This document shows, piece by piece, positions 20,520 through 31,981 of a stretch of DNA of 31,989 nt. The first letter of the stretch is position 1. Every line of letters starts with the position of its first letter. The DNA lies in assembly GCA_027604505.1 (NCBI GenBank), contig JADIIX010000183.1, forward strand, positions 1 to 31,989, written 5' to 3'. Made by a program: the position numbers and the translations under genes. This DNA comes from Gonapodya sp. JEL0774. Taxonomy: Eukaryota; Monoblepharomycota; Monoblepharidomycetes; Monoblepharidales; Gonapodyaceae. A model generated the notes under the pieces. It was not told the origin of the DNA and searched no databases. It saw only the letters and a program-made list of their open reading frames with translations.

Positions 20520-20886
20520 TAGGCAGACAATTAGACGGAGAACTCTATCGCTGGGGCTCTGGATAAGTGCGGATCTGGAGGGTTTACACGGCCCCCAATC
20601 CTCTCTTTTGGTACGACCCTCGTTTTCATGCGCTTCTCCCTCCCGTCCAGCTCGAGTACTTTCTGCATTTGAAAGTTAGACACAAAGGCGACAAGCATTA
20701 TCTGCATGTCCGCTCTTTAAGGTGGTCGCGGCCGCAGAGAGCAAGGCTGTCTGCAAAACGATGGTCCAATAGGAGTTTACAGCCCAGCCTGGCAAAGTTA
20801 TCAGAAGCACTTCATATTTTTCACACAGCGGGGAATCGCAAGAGAATTACTGCAACGAATTGTGGGATAACTATCAATGGAAAAGT

Positions 20887-21799
20887 TCAACCAGCCTTCG
20901 AGTATTTCTGAAGGTACTCTGTCAGGCGACACGAAAGAAAATGTCGTTATAAACGTGATGCATGCTTTTGCATGAACGGTCTAATCAACGAACCTTGGCG
21001 AGATGGGGTGGACTCAGAGGTCGGGTCTGTCCTATCGAAGCGTTTCCTGTGAGTAATTGAATTAGCAGCATAGAGAGATTAGCACCAATGCAGTACGCCA
21101 GTTATCTGCGAGTTCGCGCGCAACATACCATGCCTTCTGTGTGGGCCACCATCGCAGCTCCTCCGCAAACTCCCCTTCGTCGACAGTGAACCGGTGCCAC
21201 AGCCCCTCGGGGACCGAAATGAGCTCTCCCGGGCCCCACGTGACTCTGATCCACTTGTCGCTCGCGTCACGAACGTCAAAAAACCCCGCGCCAGCCGTGT
21301 TGAACCGGATCTCGTCGGCGCTGTGGAAGTGCTCGCCGTAGCCATTTTGGAGCTTGGATTCGAACTTTTCACCGAGAGCGGCCCGAGACGTCACCTCCTA
21401 TATGGGTCGTTGCAGCGTTTAATGGTTGGCGCGACGGGGTGCAGATAGGAGTCAAAAGCCATCAGATATAGCAAAAAGAATCACCGCCTGCACACCTTGG
21501 TCCGCTTTTCATACCCTGCTCGATTTTGCTTCACCCATTGCTCAGCAGCATCGGCATGCGATCCGTCTTCGGCGATAGGGATGGATTTGAACTCCACACC
21601 CAGGGCCTCCACCACGGAGATCGGGACCTCCTTGTTCGGGTTGAACTGGTGGGCTGCATTCTGTAATGTAGACGTGGATGCGAAGGGAGGGATGTGACGA
21701 GCGATGAAGAATCGGCTCGAAGGCTCGAACTAGGAGATTCGCATGTCAACTTACTGGATGAATCCCGTCTGATTCGTTGAATTCCCAGGCAGAAACCAT
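20887..21799 (-). CDS. ADI1: Acireductone dioxygenase (methionine salvage)
   Basis: This enzyme oxidises the acireductone intermediate of the methionine salvage cycle to the keto-acid precursor of methionine plus formate (Fe form), in the cytosol or nucleus. Five exons: 21799-21755, 21660-21496, 21397-21129, 21046-20994 and 20918-20887. All phases agree and give 187 residues, the normal size. Introns are 94, 98, 82 and 75 nt; a GTAAGT donor and a TGCTAAT branch-like site upstream of exon 4 are visible. The cupin metal site is intact: EHFHSADEIR supplies His93, His95 and Glu99, and GLWHRFTVDE supplies His138. GAGFFDVRDASDKWIRV is the central strand pair. The last two exons give the family-type end SRQEYLQKYSKAG. 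The start is MVSAWEF; the usual start in the family is also a short MVxAWxM/F. It ends with TGA. Confidence 0.95.
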
Positions 21800-22440
21800 G
21801 TTGGCTTGGAAAGGGATGATGGGCAGGCAGGAGGATGCCGTTAACGTGTCGGTAATTGTGCTGATTGTTCGACATTGACATACACGGATTATTGCGCAAT
21901 CGCGGTGGCAACGGGGGAAGTCGAGCTGATAGTCTTGTAATCCCTGGCCGTTTTTCTTCGCTGCTTTTCAGAGTAGATTATCTACATCATGAAAATTTTG
22001 AATGAATTTTTTTTGGCCTACGCGCGCGTCGAATCAGAGTTATGACGAAGGCCCAGTAAAGACGATCAAGAGGGCCGATCACCCAGATTCCATCAGCAGA
22101 GGATAGCCCACGCACGCGGGAACAACTTTTACCATTACATCGAGCGTGTTTACGATTCATATAATCTTCATCATGTGACGGCTGCCCCGTGGCACAAAGA
22201 CCATCACCACTTAAGTAGTTTTCAGGGGGGCACCTTCATTTTTCGCAGGCAGTCCCGTCATACCAGTAACTGCAATTTGTTTCTATTACAGTACTTATAG
22301 CGCTCCTAGAAAGCTTTAGCGAAATGATTCCAGGCTGAAATGCCACACTGAACTCATGTACCTCACTGCAACCACTAATAGTCTTTTGAAAACGTAGGCA
22401 ACATTGTCATGCCGCTACCACTAGTCCAACCAAACATGGA
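21800..22440. other. Promoter side of ADI1, no other gene seen
   Basis: Between the ADI1 start and the transcription-factor relic on the other strand. No gene, repeat or RNA is recognisable. Confidence 0.35.
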
Positions 22441-25026
22441 ATGGAATCATGTTGGACGAAGTGCTTCGAAGCGGGGAACCCCTGGTGTATAGAGCGTGGA
22501 GTTCATTACAAATCCTCTCCAGAATGCAAAAATGCCGCAACAGGAAACGTAGCGTGTATGAAGTTTGAGAGACTCAAACGTGACAGCCATTATCCCTGCC
22601 AGGGTGCCCCAGAATTCACATAATGCCGAACTTGCTGGTCCTAAGCACAGTGCTGAGGCCGAGGTTTCCGAGCCGAGAGACGACGTCAAGCTGCCGAAGT
22701 AAACGAGTTAACATCCGTTCAAGGAATGTGCGTTGAAAACGAAGATGCGATGTGCGCTTCTCGGACTTAATCTCCGGGTCCACATCCCAGATTCATCTGA
22801 GTTCTCCCAGATAATGTCAGTCCCAGTTCTCCTCGTCAAGCTGCCAATTGCACCTGGCTCGTACTCTCTCGAATCAAAAATAATGAAGCAGTTTCCGCCG
22901 CTGAAAATGGCGTTTGTCAGCACACGTTCAACGCAAGGACAATCTTACAACATTGGAGACCTCTTGGCATCGCCCTTTCAGATCAACTCCCCTGTCCCTC
23001 CGGACACGCTCGTCGCCGTATTTGAGCTGCTATGCCAGCAACGATATACTCATGTCCTCCTGAAGCCGGTTCTGGAGAGCTCATTCCCTTGGTCGAACTC
23101 GGACTTTTACAGGACAGCGATTCGATCGGTCCCGGAGCACGTCAACACGCTCTTCATACTGCTGCCGGACGAAGGAGGGAACTATTTTTCGAAAAGGATT
23201 GTACATGCCGTGAATGGAGATCATGAATGCAAGAAGTTCAACTGCCAGATTGCTATGGAGAGTTGGTTTGACCCAACCAACATGATAGAATCAATATTGG
23301 TAAAACGGAAGAAAGTCCTCATTTATGACGGCAGTACTATCCTGAGCAATGGCGCTCGGTCGATTACAATTATGGAATCGTGGAAGGCCTACTGCAAAGC
23401 AAAGCTTTGGTAGAAACGAGTGCGTTTGTCGTCTCCGCGATGGAGTTAAATGAGGTGAACAGGAAGATTGAACTTCTCGATGAAAGCAGGCAGCATGGAT
23501 TTGGAAGGGCATTCCAGATCGCCCTGCATGCACACAGCGATGGCAATGGTGATATTGTCAACGCTCTGAATAATGCTATGGAGTGGCCACAGGACGGGGA
23601 CTCCAGCGATGTTCTGATGTGTGTTCCATGTTCTGTCGTCGCCATCCAACGTTTGGATTTCCTCCAATCCGTTCTTACTCGCATCAATGTTTGCACTCGC
23701 GGCGGGATTTTGGCTGAAGAGCCCTTGGGGCACTTTCGAGATGTTCAGGCGATTCCTCGCCCTGGCCAAGTCCATGGTGACTGACGCAATTGACAGTGAA
23801 CCCACCCTGGAAAATCTAGTGGCCCTCCACCACCTCGCGATTGCAATGTTAATTTCCCCAAGCAGCTATCTGCAGTCTGCTGACGGCTACCTTGCAGCCG
23901 CTGTGGCCATGGCAAAAAGTTTGAAACTTGAGGAAATGTGCCAGTCTCATGCCGGGGTCAACCCGATACCAGGATCGATTTCATGGATTGCGTTGCAACA
24001 GATGCTACAGATTCTCTGGGGTGTCGTCTCCGTTGACAGGACCCTCGCACTAGTATTTAACCGAACGCTCTACTTAGAAATCAAGCTTGAAACATTGCCT
24101 AAGCTCACTGATGAGATCTGGACATCTGCACACTTCAGCATAAATCATCCAGGACAGTCATCATTCTTGGCACACATGGAACTCTCAAATATAGCCGCTG
24201 GGATAGATGGGGGTCGAAGGAGCACTGGTGATAGTATCCCACTACGAGCAGTAAATCGAGAAGAACCCTCTACTGTAAGGAGTCCACCAGATGATACAGA
24301 ATTGTCAATGGTTGCTGATAAGTGCTGGATGATTTGTCGGCTCTTGGAGTACAGATCCGGTAAATATTGTGGCCGGCAACATATATCGTCGACGACACTG
24401 ACAGCATTAACCGTCTTCTGATATCAGGAAACCCTGGCATGTTTGGGGATATTCCAGAATTACATCTCGGTGACCTTGCCGTTTCCGAAAATGGAGAAAT
24501 CGTGGCTAACGGCACAAAGACATCAACGCACTTGTCGCAGTACATTTGTCCAACTGTGTGCCCGAGATTGTCATACCACTCGCTGGTACAGGCTAACTTG
24601 CCTTAAGAGGATATTGACAAACGGGAAGCCAACGCGATAGATTGTCTTACACTAACGTCAGTCCCATTGCGTTCTGTTGCAAAAGTTTAAGCAATAGCTT
24701 TACCGCACATCTCTTCAATTTTAAGGGCTAAGTGCGTCGAGATCTGCAATGGTGTCAAGATGGACTGGGTTGACATGGGATTACCTACTAATGGCCACGC
24801 GGTATTCTATTCGGCCTTAGAACTTCTCCAAATTCACCAGGAGAATAGGCGAGTTCCATCTCTAGAATCAATGGTCAGTGCAGCTATTGAAGGGTTAGAG
24901 GGGTGGGTTACTGGTTGTTCGAAGCACAACCACAAACGCTTGGTTGAAGTTGCGTCCTGTTTAACAGTTTTGGGAACCGCTTCAGCTACGCCAAAAATCT
25001 TGCCGTACATCTTCGTAGCGCTCTAG
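22441..25026 (+). pseudogene. Relic of a fungal Zn2Cys6 transcription factor
   Basis: Three parts of a zinc-cluster regulator appear in order. At 22548-22607 the sequence VACMKFERLKRDSHYPCQG has the spacing of a Zn2Cys6 motif (AC-x2-C-R-x2-K-x2-C-D-xx-PC) but Phe and Ser stand where the second and third Cys belong. At 22961-23410 a frame beginning DLLASPFQINSPVPPDTL resembles the start of the fungal-trans middle homology region. At about 23730-24360 a frame contains AAAVAMAKSLKLEEM and ISWIALQQMLQILWGVVSVDRTLALVF, corresponding to the conserved helix with the (W)-x-DR motif. A C-terminal piece (24760-25026) ends in TAG. The parts lie in different frames: 22441 frame, 22733 frame, then 23380 frame, then back. 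One possible intron (24360-24428) is in phase, but the change near 23390-23410 and that near 23600-23720 have no good splice sites. I infer a pseudogene. Confidence 0.6.
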
Positions 25027-25599
25027 TAAACGCCTTGCTTGGAAGAATGATCGACTTCAAGTCACTTCCAGTAGACATATGACAATTCAATTGGAACCTT
25101 GGTGATATTAAAGACCGTGTTCGGTACATACTTCCTTAGATATATAATACAAAACCTCCTGTCCATTCCGTCTTTTAAAATTCAACGTGCTACCTCTCAG
25201 TTCATTCAACTCCAGCCATTGCCATTCAAAACATGCTGCTCCCGACAGCAGTCAGCACCACTCATACCTTTGACGGTTGCTCCACTTCGAGCCTTAGCAT
25301 AAATCAATCAAAGATTCATCAAGCAGCTCTTGCCACCAACGCCGACGTCCCACTGCGAGTCGCTGTCTCCCTCTGTGCCACATCCTACACCATCATGTGC
25401 CCAGCAGTCCACCGCTCGCCCAGCGCCTAAGTATCCACATATCCAGTCAAGACAGTTTCCGCTTCTTGTCCCCCCGCAAGTCCTCCGTAAACCACATCGA
25501 AGTCTCCATCGAGTGCTCCCATGTGGAACGACTCCCCGCCCGTCGCTCCTACCCTCCGGAGCTGTTCCCTCCCTCCACTCCAAAACGTCGAAGACCCAA
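25027..25599. other. Spacer, no gene seen
   Basis: Between the 3' end of the transcription-factor relic and the 3' end of the collagen-like locus. A Pro/Ser-rich plus-strand frame (25330-25764) is probably the shadow of the minus-strand gene tail. Confidence 0.3.
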
Positions 25600-28500
25600 T
25601 CGCCCCTTTTCAACCCTTCACCTCCGTTGCAACGCCTTCCGAACGGCATCCATTGTCGACGGCGCTGGTCCTCGAGCCACAGCCACCGCCACCACTTTCC
25701 CCACCTCCTTCTCCTTGGCACCGGCCATGACCTGCCACTGCCCTCTCGACTCCTGAATCATTGACAAAGATCCACAAAAAGTGATTCCCAATGCGCCCTT
25801 GCCAGTTCAAGTCCCTCCCGAGTGGTGTTGGTCGGTCCTCTCCCCGCGTCGGCGTGCTTCATCACCTCCACCAAGTTCATCAACCTCGGCATCCGCAGCA
25901 CAATACCCTCCACCGACAGCGCCGCGCACGACCCGATACCGATTTGCTCTTCGATCAGATCGGCGATCAGGCTGCCTCGCAGGTAAATCTCCCGTTTGGT
26001 CAAGGCTGCCGGATTCCCCACGATACTGCGCAGAGCGTCCTTGCACAGAGCCGCACGGACGTGAAACAGCGTGGCACGGATGTACGCCCTGAAGACAGGC
26101 TCGGAGGTGATGTACTGAGGCGAGTGGATCGTGATGGCTGTTGAGGCAGAGTCAAGGTGAAGGCGGCGGTCGTGTCCGTGGTGATCGGAGACGGAGGCGT
26201 GGCGGCGATGGTGAGCCTGGGAGTGGATGACACGTGGTCCATCATTTGTCTGAAGCTGATGATGGCCTGGGTTTTCGGTGCATGGGAGGCGTCGTGGTGA
26301 CGACGAAGTTGGTCACGTCGCACACCCCGAAAGCGTACCGACGTTGCGGATGATGCTTTTCGAGGAGAGACTGAAGGCTCCGGGCTTCAGCGAGTGGCTT
26401 TTCGACGGACGGTTTGTTGCGGACGATGCAGACGACCATCTCAAGGAGTCTCCTGTCGACAAAGTGACCGTCGGACTGGCCTCCCCTAGGGAGATGATCG
26501 TTGGAGTAATGGATCATCGGCGCCGGATGGGACTTCTTTGCGAAGATGCTCATGACGTCCGCCAGCTGTTTGAGTCGCGCTCCGTCCAGATCCGTGAGCG
26601 CTTCGTGGAAACTCAAACTGCTGGGGTGACGCGTACACCACGAAGGCGTGTGCGGGGAACGCGAAGGGCTCGACGCACGACTTGATGGTGTAGTAGATGG
26701 GCGCTCAGGGTTAGGTCGTTATGTCCGTGGTGCTACTCGTCCGAGAGGGTGAAAGGAGGAGAAAATTGGTATTGTGTTTGCTCTCAGTATTGACGAGCGC
26801 TTCAGAGTGCATGTATTTCCCGGCGAAATCGTCTTCGCTAAAGTTGCCCGATGCTTGATTGTCAAACGGGTTGTCCAGCACGACCACGGTCCCGTTCGAT
26901 CAGTCCCTCCCTATGAGCCTGAAATCCTGTTTTCCTTCGTGAGAAAGGTCCCAAATGCCCACGAATCCTTGAGGTCCGCTGCAGTACAATGCCCGCGCGA
27001 CGCTGCTCGAGGCGCTCACTTCCGCAGTCGTCGTCTGGGAATTGGTAACCAGCAATGTTCGAACCCCGGGTGTGCGCGAGTACCCAGACGACACTCGGAT
27101 GGTCAGCCCCCGGCTGGTCAGGTTCGGTGAGCCGTCCGGGCTCCCTATGCACAGGGCGAACCATAAAGAAGCGCTGCTGTATGGTTAGACGCTGGATGAA
27201 AGCTTGATGTACGCGGCGGATTTGACGATCGATTCAGGTTCGATGAGGTCGTACTCTATGATGTTGTGACGATGGCTTCTACTGGCGGGGTTGAACTGAA
27301 CGGAGTAGGGTTGTGGTCGTTCCAAAAGGTGAGACAGTCCAGCAGAATATCTCCCGACGTGAGCTCCACACGAATGACCATGCGGCGTTTGTCCATACGG
27401 ACGTAGTGTGATGTCCTTCAGCCCGCACAGAAGAACACACTACTCCCCAGGTAAGATCGAGGCGAGGTGCTGGACCGGGGAAAGCTCGATGGGATAACGG
27501 AGGCTGACTATCCATGGCCCGCAAAGATCCTAGAGATCGCGTCCAAATGGTGCGGCCTGAACAGAGAGAGGGTGCATGGGAGAGAGAGATAGACAGGCAC
27601 ACACACGCAGAGAGAGATAGAGAGTGATGGAGACCACATGATTGTTAGATGATGCAGTTCGGTATGAGTAGAAAAGAGGAGACAGTACCGTACCTGAGCG
27701 AAGATTCGAAACGCGGCGGTTTGGTTGATAACCACTGGCTCCCCCCGAGCTTGACGGTTTGTTTGGTTCGCCTTCAGCTTCACAGTGTCGCAATTTGCAA
27801 AATGAAAAGACCAATAACGATCCTTATTCGGTCCCGCACTGACTTTACTTGGAATCTCGACGGTTTGTTGGACGGAGACGTGGATGACGACAAAGTTTCC
27901 AGGGCCCTCGGTGACTATCCACTCCTCTCCAGCAATCGCACCATCCCGCATATATAGTATAGTTGGGTGCTGTGCCGATGGTGTGGGCATGCTCGCCAGG
28001 TTATTGAGTGAGACTGACTCGATGAGGACCCGAGTGTCGCTCCACCCGCGAGCCGTCACTATAGCCTTTCTCGGGGCGAAGAGATACCTCCGTACCCTTG
28101 AAACTGTAGATTTCCTCGTAGGTGTCGATGCCCCTCTCACCCCTGTCGATACGGATCTGGAAAGAATCGTCCTTGCCATCTCGTCCGTCGCTTGCAGACT
28201 GGCCATCTCGGTCAGGGAACCCATCCGGTCCCGAACCGCGATTGCATTTCTATGGTGGACTGTGTTAGATTGACCTGGCGTTCTACCCCCGTCTGTGGAA
28301 GCGAAATGTTTGTTTTCAGTCCAGGTGTTCCAAAGCCACCACTGCCGCCAGTGCCTGGGGGAAAAAAAAGTTTGGTGCCAAAGCAGATACTCTGGTGGGG
28401 CGATCTTGAAAATATGGAGCAAAAAGGGGTCGGTCTCACCTCCTGCTGCGGGACTTCCTCATCGTCCGCCGACGCCGCGACCGACATTGGGCTCAGTGTC

Positions 28501-29001
28501 AAATCGGGCAAGTACGAATCTGCTTCACATAAGGTTATCAAGATCGAGCCACCGTTTCCTCCATCACCATCATCTCCTGTGTCGCCACCTGGACCTCCAG
28601 GTCGGCCCCGTTCCCCGTGGGTGCCCTGCAAAAGTCTCGTTGCATCTCTACCACTGAGAGATTGAAAAGGAGATTCGATTTATCTGAGCGTTCGAAGTCG
28701 GAGTGAACGTTGTGTCTCAGTACTAACTTTTCACCCCTTCGTCCTTGTGCCCCCCGTTTTCCATCCCCTCCCGCACCACCGTTACCGCCTTTTGCTGTAA
28801 ACTGAATCCATTCTCCAGGTCCCACTTTTCTGACGCCGTTAAATTTTCCTTGGACGCGAATGTATGTCTCGCCGGGGGTTCAAGTGGGAACGACTCTGGA
28901 ATCCGGCAGTGGTGAAGCAGATGTTGCCGGCATTCTGTCCGTCCGTTCCCGAAGTTCCGTCCCTGACGCCGAGGACTCACCGATAAATAGTCCTCGTCCA
29001 T
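25600..29001 (-). pseudogene. Collagen-like glycine-repeat protein with beta-rich C-terminal region, disrupted
   Basis: Reading the minus strand from right to left: ETYIRVQGKFNGVRKVGPG and GGNGGAGGDGKRGAQGRRG (near 28870-28725); after an intron, GTHGERGRPGGPGG with GGNGGSILITL (exon 28625-28440); GGSGGFGTPGLKTNI (near 28353-28283); a further Gly/Asp stretch DGRDGKDDSFQIRIDRG (near 28200); SLNNLASMPTPSAQHPTIL; RYPIELSPV and a LPGE (near 27450); MVIRVELTSGDILLDC; RTLLVTNSQTTTAEV; VGIWDLSHEG and VVVLDNPFDNQASGNF; ALTDLDGARLKQLADVMSIF; VEKPLAEARSLQSLLEK; and LTKREIYLRGSLIADLI. I recall a family of large fungal proteins with this order (Gly-X-Y repeats, MPTP, YPxELSP, LLVVN-TT, and NNPFD), of unknown function. 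Reading frame is broken: TAG at 27532-27530 and 27442-27440, TAA at 27187-27185, TGA at 26902-26900, and frame changes near 27420, 27320 and 26620 without splice signals. Confidence 0.6.
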
Positions 29002-31230
29002 TCATACATTCCTGGTCAAAGAAGTCTCGTCATATGGTTCTATTCTCTTTGACGATCCGCCTTGTTTGCTCTTCCAGTTGAAGCTCCAACACTTAATTTT
29101 CGGATTTGCTCCAAGAGCTCCTTGAACGTGTTCTCGTCGAAAGCTTTTTTTCACGCTATCCACTAACGCCGTCTGACATTTTTCGACTTCTGCGCGCCGC
29201 TTTGTCGGATCTTTTGGAATGGAACCCGTTGAATCATCGGGCAAAGCGACCTCAAAGTTCGAATTCTGCCAATAAGTATTCATTGCTATCTCTCGGGGCA
29301 CCACCAGAGTCTGGCAAATCATCATCACTGGCACCAGTGTCAGGACTGCTTCACTGCTCTCTTTATTGGCCGCCTCATCACCTTGCTGCATATTCTCAAT
29401 TGCAGATGTGAATTCCTGAATACGCAAGTGCCGAGTCCCGTTCAGCGATCACAGAATCCCGCTTGCGAAGTAAGAACTCTTTCTCCTTCAGTTGGAGGTC
29501 CCGCACTTTTGTTTTGGATTCTTTCATTCGCAAGAGTGCTTCCGTCGATTGAATCGGGGACTGGCGTTCTCGCCATAGCAACTCTGTCTCCCTAGAGTCC
29601 CCTTCGGTGACCACCGATAGACTATCTCGAATCAAGATATCCTTCTCTTGAGCAGCGTGTTCTTTTCTTCAGTTTGCAAAGACTTCTCTCATAGTGCCTC
29701 TTGAAGTCGGGACAGTTCTGATTGTACTGTTCACAAACGATGATGAAGTTCAGGTATCCTACTTTCCTCGTCTCGTATGCGCTTAAGCCTCTTCTCGTTC
29801 CCTTTACGCTGCTCTCGGACAAGGTCATTCTGTGCGTTGAAGAGATCTCTGTTTGTCTTTTGGACCTCTTCTCGCCGCCTAGCAAGCTCGGAGCGGAGAC
29901 CTTTTACTTCGTTTTCCCTTGACCCTAGTTCCTGGACCAGGTCGTTTTGCTCTGTTTGAAGCGCTACAAGGTCCGACTTATGTTTGGTAGCTCGTGCTTC
30001 CGCTTCTACCAAGTTGTTCTTGGTCTGGTCCGAATCAGCTGGGTGAACATCGAGAGATTTGTTCAGCACCTCGCTCTTCGACATGAGTATCAGAATTTGT
30101 GGGTCGGCAATCGCTTGCGCAGCTCGGACATTCTCTTCAAATGTTCTCAGATTGTCTTCAAGGGAAGTGCGTTCAGCCACCAAGTTTTCAACGCGCCTCC
30201 TGAAATCTTCCGCAATCATAGGTCTTGGATTGTCTGAACATATTCGACTTGGGTTAGATAGTTGCCCGTACATGTCTACCACAGCATGCTGAAGAGCGGA
30301 GATTGTTTTTGGGGGTGCAATAGCGTTGGCCGAACGGTCGATCAACTTGGAGTTTGCTGCCGCGAGTTCCGTACCAAGAGACAAGACGGTGTTTTCGAAA
30401 CCGGCCTGGGCCCCCTTGAACCTGGCGGCAGCATCCGCCATCTCCCCCTCAAAGCTCTCGATCTTGCACCATTACGGCAATATACTCCTCGTACGACCGA
30501 ATCCTCCCTCCCGCCTCCATGACTCCCCTGCTGACAGTCTCTTAGCCCTCGCTCTGTTCCTAAACACACCACTCAAGCTGCTTGCGCGTCTCTTCGAGTC
30601 CGTTGGCTTTTCGTTTGCGATTTGCGATGGCGGCATTACGATCCTGGATCACCTCTTGTGTTGCTCGAAGTTTGCATGCCAGATCTGTCAGAGTCTTTTC
30701 CCGCGCTGATTCCATGCAGGTCTCTACCTCGTGGCCGCAACTGAGCTGCGCGACCTCAGCCGCGTGGTGGGTTTCCCGGTCCGCCTTGTCCCGCTCTGCC
30801 TGCCCCGCGATTTTGTCCACCTCCCCCCTCGCCGCCGCCACCTCTCCTTCTCCATCTCCTCCCTCGTCCTGGCCACCTCCCTCTCCATCTCTCTCTCCAC
30901 CTCCCTCTTCCCCCTCTCAGACACCTGCACCCTCTCCCTGGCCTCCTTCTCGGCCCTCGTCACCCTCTGCCCTGCCTCAACCTCGAGTTTTGTCGCCACA
31001 TCCTCGTGCTGCCCCAGTGACTCCACCAACTCCTCCCGCCCCACCTCCCACGCACGAGACTTGGCCTCCACCTCGGTCTCCCGGGCCCTCGATGCGGCCA
31101 AGAGAGTGATCCTCTTCTCGCTGGGCCAGGGCCGATCTCGCCGCGGCCAGCTCGACTGTGCGGTGGCGGTGGCTGCGGCGGGGGTGGCGGCCAACCTGCT
31201 CCTCACCGCTCCCGCCCCACTAGACACGGT
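29002..31230 (-). pseudogene. Coiled-coil region upstream of (probably part of) the collagen-like gene, disrupted
   Basis: Five minus-strand segments have strong heptad, Glu/Lys/Arg/Leu-rich character and follow one another: REEITLLAASRARETEVEAK-type sequence through EMEREVARTREEMEKE (about 31150-30850); GEVDKIAGQAERDKADRE to EETRKQLE (30840-30570); a 236-residue frame MADAAARFKGAQ to ESRIPELHHRL (30441-29734); VQSELSRLQEAL and KSLQTEEKNTLL (29730-29650); DSVIAERDSAL (29640-29430); then RIQEFTSAIENMQQGDEAA to about 29002. Between them the frame shifts by single bases, and TGA codons at 29733-29731 and 29691-29689 lie inside otherwise continuous heptads. No splice signals explain most of the changes. 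The chain runs on the same strand straight into the Gly-repeat part, with a GTGAGT donor at about 28983, so I infer one gene. It could be two neighbouring genes. Confidence 0.5.
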
Positions 31231-31960
31231 CCTCAGCTCTTGTCCTCTCCCTCTCCCTCCCCCCTACCACTGGCCCCACCCCTACAGCTGACCCTGCCCG
31301 CGCCACTGCCCCCCTTTCCACGCTCACCCCGGACACCTGTGCAAACCCTCTCGGGACTGACACATCCGCGATGAGTCTTATTGATAGGGACACAGACTCC
31401 GTGGTGGACCGGGAGGGTATAATGGCGGGTTTGGCCAGGGGGCCGTGGCGGCGGTGGCACGCTGGGGATAGGTAAGGCCCGAGGACTTGGTACCGGGATC
31501 ACATTCTTTGCTCGTGTACCCGGAAGCCAGCTCATCGTAGCAGTAGTGTTTCACTGCACAGCCAGGCTCGCATCCCACGGATTTCCGGCCCAACAAGTCT
31601 GCAGAGGTGGGAGATTAGGGTGTCAATTGTCTGTGGCACCAACAAAAAGACAAAAGGCGTTGACGAAAGGCGATTTGAGATGGACAAGGGAACGACAGCA
31701 AGACTGGAGAGGTAATATGTGGGCCGAGAGCTCACCTGATCTTAGCGCACATTCACGTTCTACCAGCAACAGTAATGCTAAGGGCACCCGTGCTTTGTTT
31801 CTGTCCAGGAAAGTCATCGTATGGGTAGAAGAGATACCTTGGTGAGGATGAGGTGGCGCAAGAAGACATTGCGAGAAAGAGAGTTAGTGTTAGGCCAGAA
31901 GGATGGAGATAAACAGGCTCAAAGTATGGAGAACATTGGTTACTCGAGTCTCGGAACGGA
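31231..31960. other. Region upstream of the coiled-coil locus
   Basis: The minus strand at 31535-31380 encodes a Pro-rich stretch (PSVPPPPRPPG) that might belong to the N-terminus of the disrupted gene, but no start or splice pattern can be fixed. Nothing else is recognisable. Confidence 0.25.
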
Positions 31961-31981
31961 GGGGGGGGGGGGGGGGGGGGG
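31961..31981. repeat. Homopolymer run of 21 G at the window end
   Basis: Twenty-one consecutive G, followed by cggcggta. This may be a true poly-G tract or a contig-end sequencing artefact. Confidence 0.95.

Noticed and set aside
20947-20993. Earlier TAA stop for ADI1 at 20949-20947
   Set aside because: A donor at 20993 and acceptor at 20919 join in phase and restore the family-type end RQEYL, so the TAA is intronic.
27050-27085. tRNA T-arm-like GTTCGAACCCC
   Set aside because: It lies within a coding-like stretch of the minus strand (RTPGVRTLLV) and no acceptor stem, D-arm or anticodon arm fits around it.
26774-27130. 118-residue open frame on the plus strand
   Set aside because: It is the shadow of the minus-strand frame with RTLLVTNSQTT and VVVLDNPFDNQ.
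27279-27602. 107-residue open frame on the minus strand
   Set aside because: The two other frames across this region carry the family-like sequence (YPIELSP and VIRVELTSGD); this frame only stays open by chance.
25600-31230. Stop-codon reassignment (TAA/TAG or TGA read as sense)
   Set aside because: All three stop codons interrupt the locus, and ADI1 and AAR2 end with TGA, the membrane protein and PAN protein with TAG, all at plausible ends. Frame changes also occur, which reassignment would not explain.
25600-31230. C-to-T mutation (RIP) as the source of the stops
   Set aside because: Every nonsense codon can be derived from CAA, CAG or CGA by C-to-T, so the pattern carries no information without an intact paralogue, and frameshifts are also present.
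31961-31981. Poly-G as a telomere or origin signal
   Set aside because: Telomere repeats would have a mixed unit; a pure G run at a sequence end is more likely a simple tract or artefact.
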